Origin: Edaphobacter modestus
GTDB lineage: Bacteria; Acidobacteriota; Terriglobia; Terriglobales; Acidobacteriaceae
Direction: 5' to 3'
Length of the DNA: 64,000 nucleotides
NCBI RefSeq assembly: GCF_004217555.1
Contig: NZ_SHKW01000001.1
Coordinates: 434,001 to 498,000 of the forward strand
In this document: piece by piece, positions 24,849 to 32,890 of the stretch
Numbering within the stretch: position 1 is the stretch's first letter
Layout: the number at the start of each line of letters is the position of its first letter
Made by a program: the position numbers and the translations under genes
Notes under the pieces: generated by a model
Databases searched by the model: none
What the model saw: the letters and a program-made list of their open reading frames with translations, nothing else
What the model was told of the DNA's origin: nothing

Positions 24849-26663
24849 ATGACGGACTACCTGCCGATAGAGAACTACGGTGTGATTGGGGATTTGAGGA
24901 CGCTCGCTCTGGTCAGCACGACTGGGTCGATCGATTTTTTTTGTTTTCCCCGGTTTGATTCGCCGAGCCTGTTCGCTGCACTTCTGGATCCGCAGAAGGG
25001 TGGCTTCTTCTGCATTCAGGCGGACCTGAAGCGTAGCGGTACCAAGCAACTGTATCTGCCGGACACGAATATTCTGCTGACGCGGTTTCTTTCCGACGAC
25101 GGTATCGCGGAGACCACGGACTTTATGCCGATTCTCGCGGGAGGGAATCGAGGGCGCATCATTCGCCGTGTGACCGTGATCCAGGGCGATATCAATTTCA
25201 AGCTAGAGTGCCATCCACGCTTTGATTATGCCCGGGCTTCGCACACCACGGAACGAGATGGCAACTCAATTGTTTTTAAACCTGAGGATGGGCACCCGCC
25301 CTTCGTTTTGCAGGCGACGATACAGCTTGAGATGTCGGAAGAGGGAGTGGTGCAGACATTCCGCCTGAAGGCGGGGGAGATCGCCTGGTTTGTCTTCACC
25401 GAGGATTGTGCTGAGGCTCGAAAGACTCTTGTGGTGAGCGAACTGGAAGAGGATTTGGAAAAGACCTCGCAGTTCTGGCGAGATTGGATTGCGAAATCGA
25501 ACTACACGGGCCGATGGAGAGAGATGGTGAATCGGTCGGCCTTGGTGCTGAAGCTTTTGACCGATCGCGAGCACGGGTCGATTGTGGCGGCACCGACCTT
25601 CGGCCTGCCAGAACGGATTGGCGGCGGAAGAAACTGGGATTATCGGTACACCTGGCTGCGTGATTCGTCATTCACGTTGTACGCCATGATGCGGCTAGGC
25701 TTCTTTGAGGAAGCGGCACAGTTTCAGAAGTGGATTCATGACCGCCTGAACTACGATGCGTCGCAAGGTCCGTTGCAGGTTTTGTACGCGACGGATGGAT
25801 CTCAGGAGACTCCCGAGATTGTTCTGGATCATCTGCGCGGATATATGGATTCGAAGCCGGTCCGGATAGGAAACGCTGCCTGGAAGCAGCTGCAGCTGGA
25901 TATCTATGGTGAATTACTGGATTCGGTCTATCTGGCAGCGAAGTACGGAGATGGTCTCAGCATAGACGACTGGGAGAATATCAAGCGGATTCTGAGATGG
26001 CTGGCCGAGAACTGGAATCGCGAGGACGAGGGAATATGGGAGGTTCGCGGCGGCCGCAAGCATTTCCTGCATTCCCGGCTTATGTGCTGGGTTGCGTTCG
26101 ACCGAGCAATTCGCCTGGGAGCGAAGCGATCCTTGTCGGGTCCCTATGGATGGATGGAAGATGCCAGAGACGCGATTACACAAGACATTCATGCGAACTT
26201 CTGGGACGAGGATCTGCAGTCCTTCGTGCAGTACAAGGGATCAAAGACGCTGGATGCTTCGATTTTGTTGATGCCACTGGTCCGGTTTATAAGTCCTTCG
26301 GATCCGAGATGGCTTTCCACACTGGCTGCAATAGAACGCGAATTGACCGTGGATACGCTGGTGTATCGCTATCGTGATGTTGAGGGTTTCGATGGACTGA
26401 CGGGAGATGAGGGTAGTTTTACCGCGTGCTGCTTCTGGTTTATCGAAGCACTGGCCCGGTCGCATCAGACAGCGAAGGCACGGCTGCTGTTTGAAAAGAT
26501 GCTGGGGTACGCGAATCATGTGGGGTTATACGCCGAGGAGCTTGGAGCGAGCGGCCAGCATCTTGGTAACTTTCCGCAGGCATTGACACACCTGGCTCTG
26601 ATCAGCGCGGCGACCTATCTGGACCGGGCGTTATCGGGTACGGAACCAGAGGCGTGGCGCTGA
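24849..26663 (+). CDS. Glycoside hydrolase family 15 (glucoamylase/trehalase-like)
   Basis: The 604-residue cytoplasmic protein has an N-terminal beta-sandwich (IENYGVIGDLRTLALVSTTG, then IDFFCFPRFDSPSLF) and an (alpha/alpha)6 barrel starting about residue 245 with GGGRNWDYRYTWLRDSS. The likely general acid is Glu in DEGIWEVRGG and the general base is Glu in GLTGDEGSF. GH15 enzymes of this size act as glucoamylases, dextranases or trehalases; mycobacterial trehalase belongs here. With otsA and otsB in the same window, trehalose hydrolysis is a reasonable guess, but substrate cannot be read from sequence. No signal peptide is present. It starts about 160 bp from the divergent small ORF. Confidence 0.9.
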   Translation: MTDYLPIENYGVIGDLRTLALVSTTGSIDFFCFPRFDSPSLFAALLDPQKGGFFCIQADLKRSGTKQLYLPDTNILLTRFLSDDGIAETTDFMPILAGGNRGRIIRRVTVIQGDINFKLECHPRFDYARASHTTERDGNSIVFKPEDGHPPFVLQATIQLEMSEEGVVQTFRLKAGEIAWFVFTEDCAEARKTLVVSELEEDLEKTSQFWRDWIAKSNYTGRWREMVNRSALVLKLLTDREHGSIVAAPTFGLPERIGGGRNWDYRYTWLRDSSFTLYAMMRLGFFEEAAQFQKWIHDRLNYDASQGPLQVLYATDGSQETPEIVLDHLRGYMDSKPVRIGNAAWKQLQLDIYGELLDSVYLAAKYGDGLSIDDWENIKRILRWLAENWNREDEGIWEVRGGRKHFLHSRLMCWVAFDRAIRLGAKRSLSGPYGWMEDARDAITQDIHANFWDEDLQSFVQYKGSKTLDASILLMPLVRFISPSDPRWLSTLAAIERELTVDTLVYRYRDVEGFDGLTGDEGSFTACCFWFIEALARSHQTAKARLLFEKMLGYANHVGLYAEELGASGQHLGNFPQALTHLALISAATYLDRALSGTEPEAWR

Positions 26664-26775
26664 GGATTGCTCGCCGATCATGCTCGTTCCGGTTACCTGT
26701 AAGAGTTCACGGAGGAATGTGCTGTTCGGCCTGTCGATCCTCTGGATTATCAGTGGCCCCAGGCTTCTCGGTAAT

Positions 26776-27738
26776 ATGAAGAGTATGGATAAGAAGAAAC
26801 TTGGCAATTCGGACCTGGAGCTTACAGCTATCGGGTTCGGCGCATGGGCAATCGGCGGTGGGGACTGGCAGTTCGCGTGGGGACCACAGGATGACAACGA
26901 TTCGATCTCGGCGATCCATAAGGCGCTCGACCTTGGAATCAACTGGATCGATACGGCTGCTGTGTATGGTCTGGGCCACTCGGAAGAGGTTGTGGCTCGC
27001 GCACTGAAGTCGAGTTCGCATAAACCCTATGTCTTCACCAAGTGCGGGCTGGTGTGGGATGAGAAGCGGGAAGTGTCCAACGATCTGAAGAAGATTCGCA
27101 GCGAAGCGGAGAACAGTCTTCGTCGTCTTCAGGTGGAATCGATCGATCTTTACCAGATGCATTGGCCCAAGCCCGACGAAGAGATCGAAGAGGCCTGGGG
27201 GGTGATGGCGGATCTCCAGAAGGAGGGGAAGGTTCGCTGGATTGGTGTCTCGAATTTCAGTGTGAGCCAGATGGAGCGTGCGCTCAAGATTGCTCCCATC
27301 ACTTCGAATCAGCCACCGTACTCCATGCTGAATCGCGCGATCGAGGCGGAGATTCTTCCGTTCTGCGAGAAAAATAATATCGGCACCATCAGCTATGCTC
27401 CCATGCATTCGGGGTTGTTGACCGGGGCGATGACGAAGGAGCGTGTAGCGAACTTCCCACAAGATGACTTCCGTCGCAATGCCAAAAACTACCAGGAGCC
27501 GCTGCTGTCGCGGAACCTCGCCGTAGCCGAATTTATCGGCGCGATTGGGAAGCGTCACGGCGTGAGCGCGGGAGTTGTGGCGATCGCATGGGTGCTGCAT
27601 CACTCTGCGATTACAGGCGCTATTGTGGGGGGACGCAGCGCAAAGCAGGTGGAAGGCGTTATTCCGGCGGCAACTTTTCGATTGCCGGATGAGGAGTTTT
27701 TAGAGATCAAGGCCTATCTGGCGGAGCATGTGGCATAA
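26776..27738 (+). CDS. Aldo/keto reductase
   Basis: The 320-residue NAD(P)H-dependent oxidoreductase has the AKR barrel signatures FGAWAIGGGDW, NWIDTAAVYGLGHSEE (catalytic Asp and Tyr), VFTKCGLVW (catalytic Lys), DLYQMHWPKPDE (His) and WIGVSNFSVSQME. GAIVGGRSAKQVEG near the C-terminus is the cofactor phosphate site. It reduces aldehydes or ketones, perhaps sugar carbonyls. ATG 26776 and ATG 26785 are both possible and neither has a good Shine-Dalgarno. It lies 112 bp after the GH15 gene, so a shared transcript is possible but not certain. Confidence 0.92.
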   Translation: MKSMDKKKLGNSDLELTAIGFGAWAIGGGDWQFAWGPQDDNDSISAIHKALDLGINWIDTAAVYGLGHSEEVVARALKSSSHKPYVFTKCGLVWDEKREVSNDLKKIRSEAENSLRRLQVESIDLYQMHWPKPDEEIEEAWGVMADLQKEGKVRWIGVSNFSVSQMERALKIAPITSNQPPYSMLNRAIEAEILPFCEKNNIGTISYAPMHSGLLTGAMTKERVANFPQDDFRRNAKNYQEPLLSRNLAVAEFIGAIGKRHGVSAGVVAIAWVLHHSAITGAIVGGRSAKQVEGVIPAATFRLPDEEFLEIKAYLAEHVA

Positions 27739-27762
27739 GGGGTGATTCCAGAACACGCTGAA

Positions 27763-27796
27763 GGAAGTCCCAGCTCTGGACGGAGGTGGGACTTCC
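27763..27796 (+). terminator. Hairpin downstream of the aldo/keto reductase gene
   Basis: Arms 27763-27772 and 27787-27796 form a perfect 10-bp stem with a 14-nt loop. No T-run follows, so it is a weak candidate for an intrinsic terminator. It lies 24 bp after the reductase stop and before the convergent fahA gene. Confidence 0.45.
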
Positions 27797-27949
27797 GCAG
27801 CGACAAGAGTTTGTTGGTCTGAGAGTCAAACGCTGGCACGTGTGTTCAGGTTGCAGCCTCCCCGAGAGGATTGTCGTTTTGTAACCAAGCCACCTGCTCG
27901 AAAGAATCGCCGTATTGTCCGAGTGCCGGTTTTCAGAGTCGATATGTCT

Positions 27950-29227
27950 TTACGGTGCGAGGATTGTTCCGGTGCATTCGCCGAAGCCGATTCTCGGCAG
28001 GCCTTGTTTCTGCGCACCGGCACGGAAGGTGATCCGGTCGCCGTCTTCGAGGAAGGTTCGTAGCTCTCCGGTGGGCAGGCGAATAGGCTCGGGGTTGTGC
28101 TTCTTTTCTAGCAGGCAACCCTCGGAGCCTGGGCCGGGACCGGAGACGGTGCCGGTGGCGAGCAGATCGCCTGGGCGCAGATTGCAGCCGTTGCTGGCAT
28201 GGTGGGTGAGGAGTTGGGCGATCGTCCAGTAGAGATCGCGCAGGTTGCCCTGGCTGAGCAGCATAGGCGCTCGATCGTTCTGGCGCATCTGAGCGGACTC
28301 GATATAGACCTCGAGCGTAAGGTCGATACTGTCACGATCTGAGGACGGGGAGGAGAGGTAGGGGAGAGGCGCGGGGTCGCCGGCGGGGCGCGCAAGGGCG
28401 GGAACGCGGTAGGGAGCAAGCGCCTCCAGGGGAACGATCCACGGAGAGACGGTGGTCGCGAAGCTCTTGGAGAGGAAGGGGCCGAGAGGCTGATACTCCC
28501 AAGCCTGGATATCGCGCGCAGACCAGTCGTTCATGAGGGAAAGTCCGAAGATATGTTGTTCGGCCTCGGCGATGGGGATGCTCTGGCCGAGGCGATTGCC
28601 TTGGCCAACAAAGATGCCGACCTCTAGCTCGTAGTCGAGGGACTGAGTGGGTCCGAAGGCTGGCGAGGCAGCGGTTGGGGACTTGATCTGTCCCCACGGT
28701 CTGTGGATGTTCTCGCCGCTGATAACGATGGAGGACGCGCGGCCGTGATAGCCGATGGGGACGTACTTGTAGTTTGGCAACAGCGGGTTCTCGGGGCGGA
28801 AGAGGAGACCGACGCGGGTGGCGTGATGGATGGAGGCGTAGAAGTCGGTATAGTCGCCGATCTGCGCGGGGAGCTGCATCGCGGCCTCACGCATGGGGAT
28901 GAGGTGCGGTTCTACGCTGTCTCTTCTGGGTTGTCCGGCGTCGAGCAGGGCGGTGATTTGATGGCGTAGAGCAGACCATGCGGTTGGGCCAAACGACATC
29001 AACGGGTTGAGCAGGTCTGCGCGGCAGGCGGCGATGGTCTCCTGGGGGAGCGGCAAGAGCAGGCCGTGCTCGGCACAGGCGCGAAGATCGAGGATCTGGT
29101 CGCCGATAGCGATGCCGATGCGCGTCTTCTCCTGATGGCGAAAGACGCCATAGGGCAGGTTGTGGATGGAGAAGTCCGATGCCGGATCGTTGGCGGATGC
29201 GACCCAACTCTCTTTTACGGCAGCCAT
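27950..29227 (-). CDS. fahA: Fumarylacetoacetase
   Basis: The 425-residue enzyme hydrolyses fumarylacetoacetate to fumarate and acetoacetate, the last step of tyrosine breakdown. Its FAH-type signatures are YTDFYASIHHATRVGLLFRP, VPIGYHGRASSIVISG, LDYELEVGIFVG (metal-binding acidic residues), NDWSARDIQAWEYQPLGPFL and GDLLATGTVSGPG. Length is the normal 415-430. The start overlaps the end of the preceding unknown gene by 13 bp, so it is translated from the same transcript as hppD and hmgA. No maleylacetoacetate isomerase gene is in the cluster. Confidence 0.95.
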   Translation of the reverse strand: MAAVKESWVASANDPASDFSIHNLPYGVFRHQEKTRIGIAIGDQILDLRACAEHGLLLPLPQETIAACRADLLNPLMSFGPTAWSALRHQITALLDAGQPRRDSVEPHLIPMREAAMQLPAQIGDYTDFYASIHHATRVGLLFRPENPLLPNYKYVPIGYHGRASSIVISGENIHRPWGQIKSPTAASPAFGPTQSLDYELEVGIFVGQGNRLGQSIPIAEAEQHIFGLSLMNDWSARDIQAWEYQPLGPFLSKSFATTVSPWIVPLEALAPYRVPALARPAGDPAPLPYLSSPSSDRDSIDLTLEVYIESAQMRQNDRAPMLLSQGNLRDLYWTIAQLLTHHASNGCNLRPGDLLATGTVSGPGPGSEGCLLEKKHNPEPIRLPTGELRTFLEDGDRITFRAGAQKQGLPRIGFGECTGTILAP

Positions 29228-30084
29228 CCGAGCGCCTCCAGATCGTGGATTGGCTCCTCAAAGGAACAGGAGCCAAAGCTGATTGCGAACTCTTTGCGCA
29301 CGGTGCGAAGTTGCGCGGAGGTCCAGTGGAACGATCTCCAGGCGATGGCTTCTGGGGAGATGGAAAAAGCTTCGGGGTGCTCTTCGTTGAGCAGTTGGTT
29401 TGCTTCGTCCAGAGTGCCGCCGAGATAGAGCAGGGTTGCGGCGAGAAAGAGGTTGACGAAGCCGTGCATGGTGCCAATGGGGCTATCGGGCGCGTAGGTG
29501 AAGGGATAACGGGAGCGGATGGGGTGGTGCAGCCCTGCGGTGGCCTTGAATGGAATGCGACGGTGGGCAAGGGCCTTCAGCATGTTGGCGATTGCTTCGG
29601 ATGGAGGGAATGCCTCGGCGACCAGGCCTCCTGTGCGCAGTTTGACGCGCGCGGCCGTGGCTGCGATAGCGTCGAGCGCCTGTGGTTCCGCGGAGGAGAT
29701 GGGTAGTTCGAAGTACGTGGTGATGCCAGCGGGTATCAGCTTTGTGATGCGCTCGATCTCGGAGGGGGAGTGTGCTTTTGCTTCGATGGACTCGATTGGA
29801 ACGCCATCGTCGAGGAGATGCCGCAGGTTTGGCCAACTCGCAGCCGGTAAGGCGATGATGCTGAGTCTCAGGTTACAGATGGAATCATCGGCGACCGCCC
29901 AGAGTTCGTGCAGGCGATCCAGATCGACGACGAAGCGCCCCAGGACACCCGAGTGTTTGCTTCGGCTGTAGCCGAGGTAGTTGCGCACGGCGGAGCGCAT
30001 GTTGAGCGCGGCCGGCGGGTACAGGCCGGCGTAGTCGATGAGGCCGGCGAGCAGGTGGTCGATGGCGCTAGTCTGTTCGCTCAT
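29215..30084 (-). CDS. Unknown protein inside the homogentisate operon
   Basis: The 289-residue soluble protein sits between hmgA and fahA, overlapping hmgA by 4 bp (ATGA) and fahA by 13 bp. I see a regular alternation of hydrophobic strands and helices suggestive of a TIM-barrel-like fold: [15 protein letters not shown] at the N-terminus, ITTYFELPI near 150, [19 protein letters not shown] near 175, then [14 protein letters not shown] and [18 protein letters not shown]. The Arg-Thr-Gly-Gly and Lys-Ala-Thr-Ala-Gly-Leu-His-His pieces look like active-site loops. No signal peptide is present. It could supply the missing maleylacetoacetate step or a side reaction, but that is a guess from position only. 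Confidence 0.85.
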   Translation of the reverse strand: MSEQTSAIDHLLAGLIDYAGLYPPAALNMRSAVRNYLGYSRSKHSGVLGRFVVDLDRLHELWAVADDSICNLRLSIIALPAASWPNLRHLLDDGVPIESIEAKAHSPSEIERITKLIPAGITTYFELPISSAEPQALDAIAATAARVKLRTGGLVAEAFPPSEAIANMLKALAHRRIPFKATAGLHHPIRSRYPFTYAPDSPIGTMHGFVNLFLAATLLYLGGTLDEANQLLNEEHPEAFSISPEAIAWRSFHWTSAQLRTVRKEFAISFGSCSFEEPIHDLEALGWLP

Positions 30085-31457
30085 TTGCTCGTTGACTTAG
30101 GCATCGCGTCGGACGCGAGGCCGGGATTGAAACGTCTTTTGAGGCCCTGCCAGCATTCGTAGTACTCGTGCTGCAGGATCTTGGTGTTCATGGCGAACTC
30201 GGTGGGACGTACGACGAGCTGCGTTTCAAACATGAAGGCAAGCGTGTTGTCGAGGTACTGCGGCTTCAATTCGGCGGAGGTGGCGCGCTCGAAGGTCTCG
30301 GCATCCGGCCCATGCCCCGCCATGCAGTTGTGCAGGCTGGCGCCGCCGGGGACAAATCCTTCGGCCTTGGCATCGTAGGCACCGAAGACCAGGCCCATGA
30401 ACTCGTTCATCAGGTTGCGGTGAAACCACGGCGGGCGGAAGGTGTGTTCGGCGACCAGCCAGCGTGGCGGGAAGATGGCGAAGTCACAGTTTGCCGTGCC
30501 GGGAATGACCGATGGCGAACTCAGGACGGTGTAGATCGACGGGTCGGGATGATCGAACGAAACGGTGTTGATGCAGTTGAACAGTGCCAGGTCGTACTTG
30601 TACGGAGCGTAGTTGCCGTGCCATGCGACGACGTCGAGCGGCGAGTGGTCGATATGTGCGGACCAGAGGCGCCCGAGGAACTTGGCGGTGATGTGAAACT
30701 CGCCTTCGCGATCGTCATAGGCCGCTACAGGAGCCTTGAAGTCACGTGGATTGGACAATCCATTTGCCCCGATGGGTCCGAGTTCGGGCAGGCGGAAGGG
30801 CTGGCCATAGTTTTCGCAGATGTAGCCGCGTACCTGGTTATCTATCAGCGCGACGCGAATTTTCACGCCACGTGGAATGACGCAGATTTCGCCGGGCGCG
30901 GCTTCCAGGATGCCAAGCTCAGTGTGAAGGCGAAGTGCGCCCAGTTGCGGAACGATCAGGAGCTCTCCATCGGCGCTATAGAAAAAGCGGTCGCTCATCG
31001 AGGTATTGGCTGCGTAGAGATGGATGGCTACGCCGGTCTGCATGGCCGGGTCGCCGTTGCCGCCGAGGGTTGTGATGCCGTCGACGAAGTCAGTCGCTTC
31101 TTCAGGCAGCGGCAGCGGATTCCAGCGTAACTGATTGGGCGTCGTGGGAACTTCGGTAAACGGACCGCTGCGGATCAGGCGCGAGGGAATCTCCTGATAA
31201 GGATGGTGAGTTACTGATGGGCGGATGCGATAGGTCCATGTACGGCGATTCACGGCGCGAGGCGCGGTAAAGGGTGTTCCGCTGAATTGCTCGGTATAGA
31301 GGCCCAGGGGATGTTTCTGAGGAGCGTTCTGGCCGGAGGGCAGCGCTCCGGCAACGGCCTCGGTGGCAAATTCGTTGCCGAAGCCGGATTGATACTGGGT
31401 TTCAACGGTCTGGGTTTCAACGGGTTGAGTTACAACGGTCTGAGTTTCAACGGACAT
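30081..31457 (-). CDS. hmgA: Homogentisate 1,2-dioxygenase
   Basis: The 458-residue iron enzyme opens the ring of homogentisate to 4-maleylacetoacetate. Family features are [81 protein letters not shown] with Fe-ligand His and Glu, and [10 protein letters not shown]. About 20 extra residues at the N-terminus consist of repeats of Val-Glu/Thr-Thr-Gln units encoded by four 15-bp tandem copies. GAAAGGGATC precedes the ATG at 31457. It is 62 bp downstream of hppD and overlaps the next gene by 4 bp. Confidence 0.97.
   Translation of the reverse strand: MSVETQTVVTQPVETQTVETQYQSGFGNEFATEAVAGALPSGQNAPQKHPLGLYTEQFSGTPFTAPRAVNRRTWTYRIRPSVTHHPYQEIPSRLIRSGPFTEVPTTPNQLRWNPLPLPEEATDFVDGITTLGGNGDPAMQTGVAIHLYAANTSMSDRFFYSADGELLIVPQLGALRLHTELGILEAAPGEICVIPRGVKIRVALIDNQVRGYICENYGQPFRLPELGPIGANGLSNPRDFKAPVAAYDDREGEFHITAKFLGRLWSAHIDHSPLDVVAWHGNYAPYKYDLALFNCINTVSFDHPDPSIYTVLSSPSVIPGTANCDFAIFPPRWLVAEHTFRPPWFHRNLMNEFMGLVFGAYDAKAEGFVPGGASLHNCMAGHGPDAETFERATSAELKPQYLDNTLAFMFETQLVVRPTEFAMNTKILQHEYYECWQGLKRRFNPGLASDAMPKSTSK
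31396..31455. repeat. Four 15-bp tandem repeats in the 5' end of hmgA
   Basis: Units 31396-31410, 31411-31425, 31426-31440 and 31441-31455 share the plus-strand pattern TGRGTTWCAACGG plus two variable bases. They encode a 20-residue low-complexity extension of HmgA just after the start codon. The period is a multiple of three, so copy changes keep the frame. Confidence 0.85.
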
Positions 31458-31519
31458 GGATGATCCCTTTCACGGGCGGCCGCGTTATGGCTCGCCTCCC
31501 TGTCTGGTGCTTCTTCTCG

Positions 31520-32662
31520 TTACATATTGCCGCGTGCCTGTTGCTCTCGTTCGATGGCCTCGAAGAGCGCTTTGAAGTTGCCTTTGCCGAAGCTGCGGCT
31601 TCCTTTACGCTGAATGATCTCGAAGAACAGCGTGGGACGGTCTTCGACGGGACGGGTAAAGATCTGCAGCATGTATCCTTCGTCGTCGCGATCGACCAGA
31701 ATGCCGAGTCGTTCGAGTTCTTCGACAGGCTCGTCGATCTTTCCTACGCGTGCCTGCAATTCGGAGTAATAGCTGTGCGGGACGCGAAGAAATTCAATGC
31801 CCTGTTCCTGCAGTTTGTTGACGGTATGCACGATGTTATTGGTGGCCATGGCGATGTGCTGCACGCCGGGGCCGGCGTGGAAGTCGAGATATTCTTCGAT
31901 CTGTGACCGGCGTTTGCCCTCGGCTGGCTCGTTGATGGGGAACTTGACGTACCCGTTGCCATTGGCCATCACCTTGGACATCAGCGCGGAGTATTCGGTC
32001 GAGATGTCCTTGTCGTCGAAGTGCTGATAGAGCGAGAAGCCCATCACTTTGGCGTAGAAGTCGACCCATGTGTCCATCTCGTGCCAGCCGACGTTGCCGA
32101 CCATGTGATCGATGTGCAGAAGGCCGACGGGACGGACGATGGGATCGTCTTCGATGGCGCGAAAACCAGGAAGGAACGGCCCACTATAAGCACGGCGCTC
32201 GACGAAGGTGTGAATGGTGTCGCCATAGGTGCGAATGCTGGACAGCACTGCGTGGCCGCGCTCATCGGAGAGCGTGTATGGCTCGGCGATGCTGATGGCT
32301 CCGCGGTCGACCGTCTCCTGCCAGGCGTTACGGGCATCGTCCACCCAGAGGGCAATCCTGTGGACGGCGTCACCATGGCGGTGAACGTGGTCGGCAATCG
32401 GATTGCCGCTTCGCAGGGGCGTGGTTAAGACGAAGCGAATCTTGCCCTGCTGAACCACGTACGAAGTTCGGTCTCGCTGACCGGTCTCAGGGCCGGCGTA
32501 GGAGACGAGCGACATGCCGAAGGCGGCGCGGTAGAAGTAGGCTGCCTGACGAGCGTTGCCGACGTAGAACTCAACGTGGTCAATTCCCTTGAGCGGAAGA
32601 AAGTCGGTGCTGGTCTTAGCGCTTGGGCGTGTGGGCTCAGAAGCGATGCTTGCGGTACGCAT
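31520..32662 (-). CDS. hppD: 4-Hydroxyphenylpyruvate dioxygenase
   Basis: The 380-residue Fe(II) enzyme converts 4-hydroxyphenylpyruvate to homogentisate. It has two vicinal-oxygen-chelate modules: the first begins GIDHVEFYVGNARQAAYFYR, the second HIDHMVGNVGWHEMDTWVDF. Metal ligands are expected at His in LLHIDHMVGN, His in GPGVQHIAMATNNI and Glu in TLFFEIIQRKG. AAGGGGAA precedes the ATG by 6-8 nt. This is the first gene of the four-gene tyrosine operon; the 228-bp gap upstream should contain its promoter, but I see no clear boxes. Confidence 0.96.
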   Translation of the reverse strand: MRTASIASEPTRPSAKTSTDFLPLKGIDHVEFYVGNARQAAYFYRAAFGMSLVSYAGPETGQRDRTSYVVQQGKIRFVLTTPLRSGNPIADHVHRHGDAVHRIALWVDDARNAWQETVDRGAISIAEPYTLSDERGHAVLSSIRTYGDTIHTFVERRAYSGPFLPGFRAIEDDPIVRPVGLLHIDHMVGNVGWHEMDTWVDFYAKVMGFSLYQHFDDKDISTEYSALMSKVMANGNGYVKFPINEPAEGKRRSQIEEYLDFHAGPGVQHIAMATNNIVHTVNKLQEQGIEFLRVPHSYYSELQARVGKIDEPVEELERLGILVDRDDEGYMLQIFTRPVEDRPTLFFEIIQRKGSRSFGKGNFKALFEAIEREQQARGNM

Positions 32663-32890
32663 AGAGATTCCCCTTTCTGCCGAAGGGCAGGCTCTACTCC
32701 GGCAACAAGCAGAATAGGCCTACTGTGCGTAACAGGGAATGGGCGCTTTGAAGAAAAAGACCGGGGGTACTCACAAAGCCTGAGCATCGCTGGGATAGAG
32801 GTCCCGAACTCGCCTTTATTTATCAGTCACTTGCCTGCCGCTTGAGTCTGGTTGACTCGATCAATAGAAGCCGGGCTATTGATACCCAGA

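Noticed and set aside
30168..31130. 320-codon plus-strand frame opposite hmgA
   Set aside because: Antisense to homogentisate dioxygenase with no family signature.
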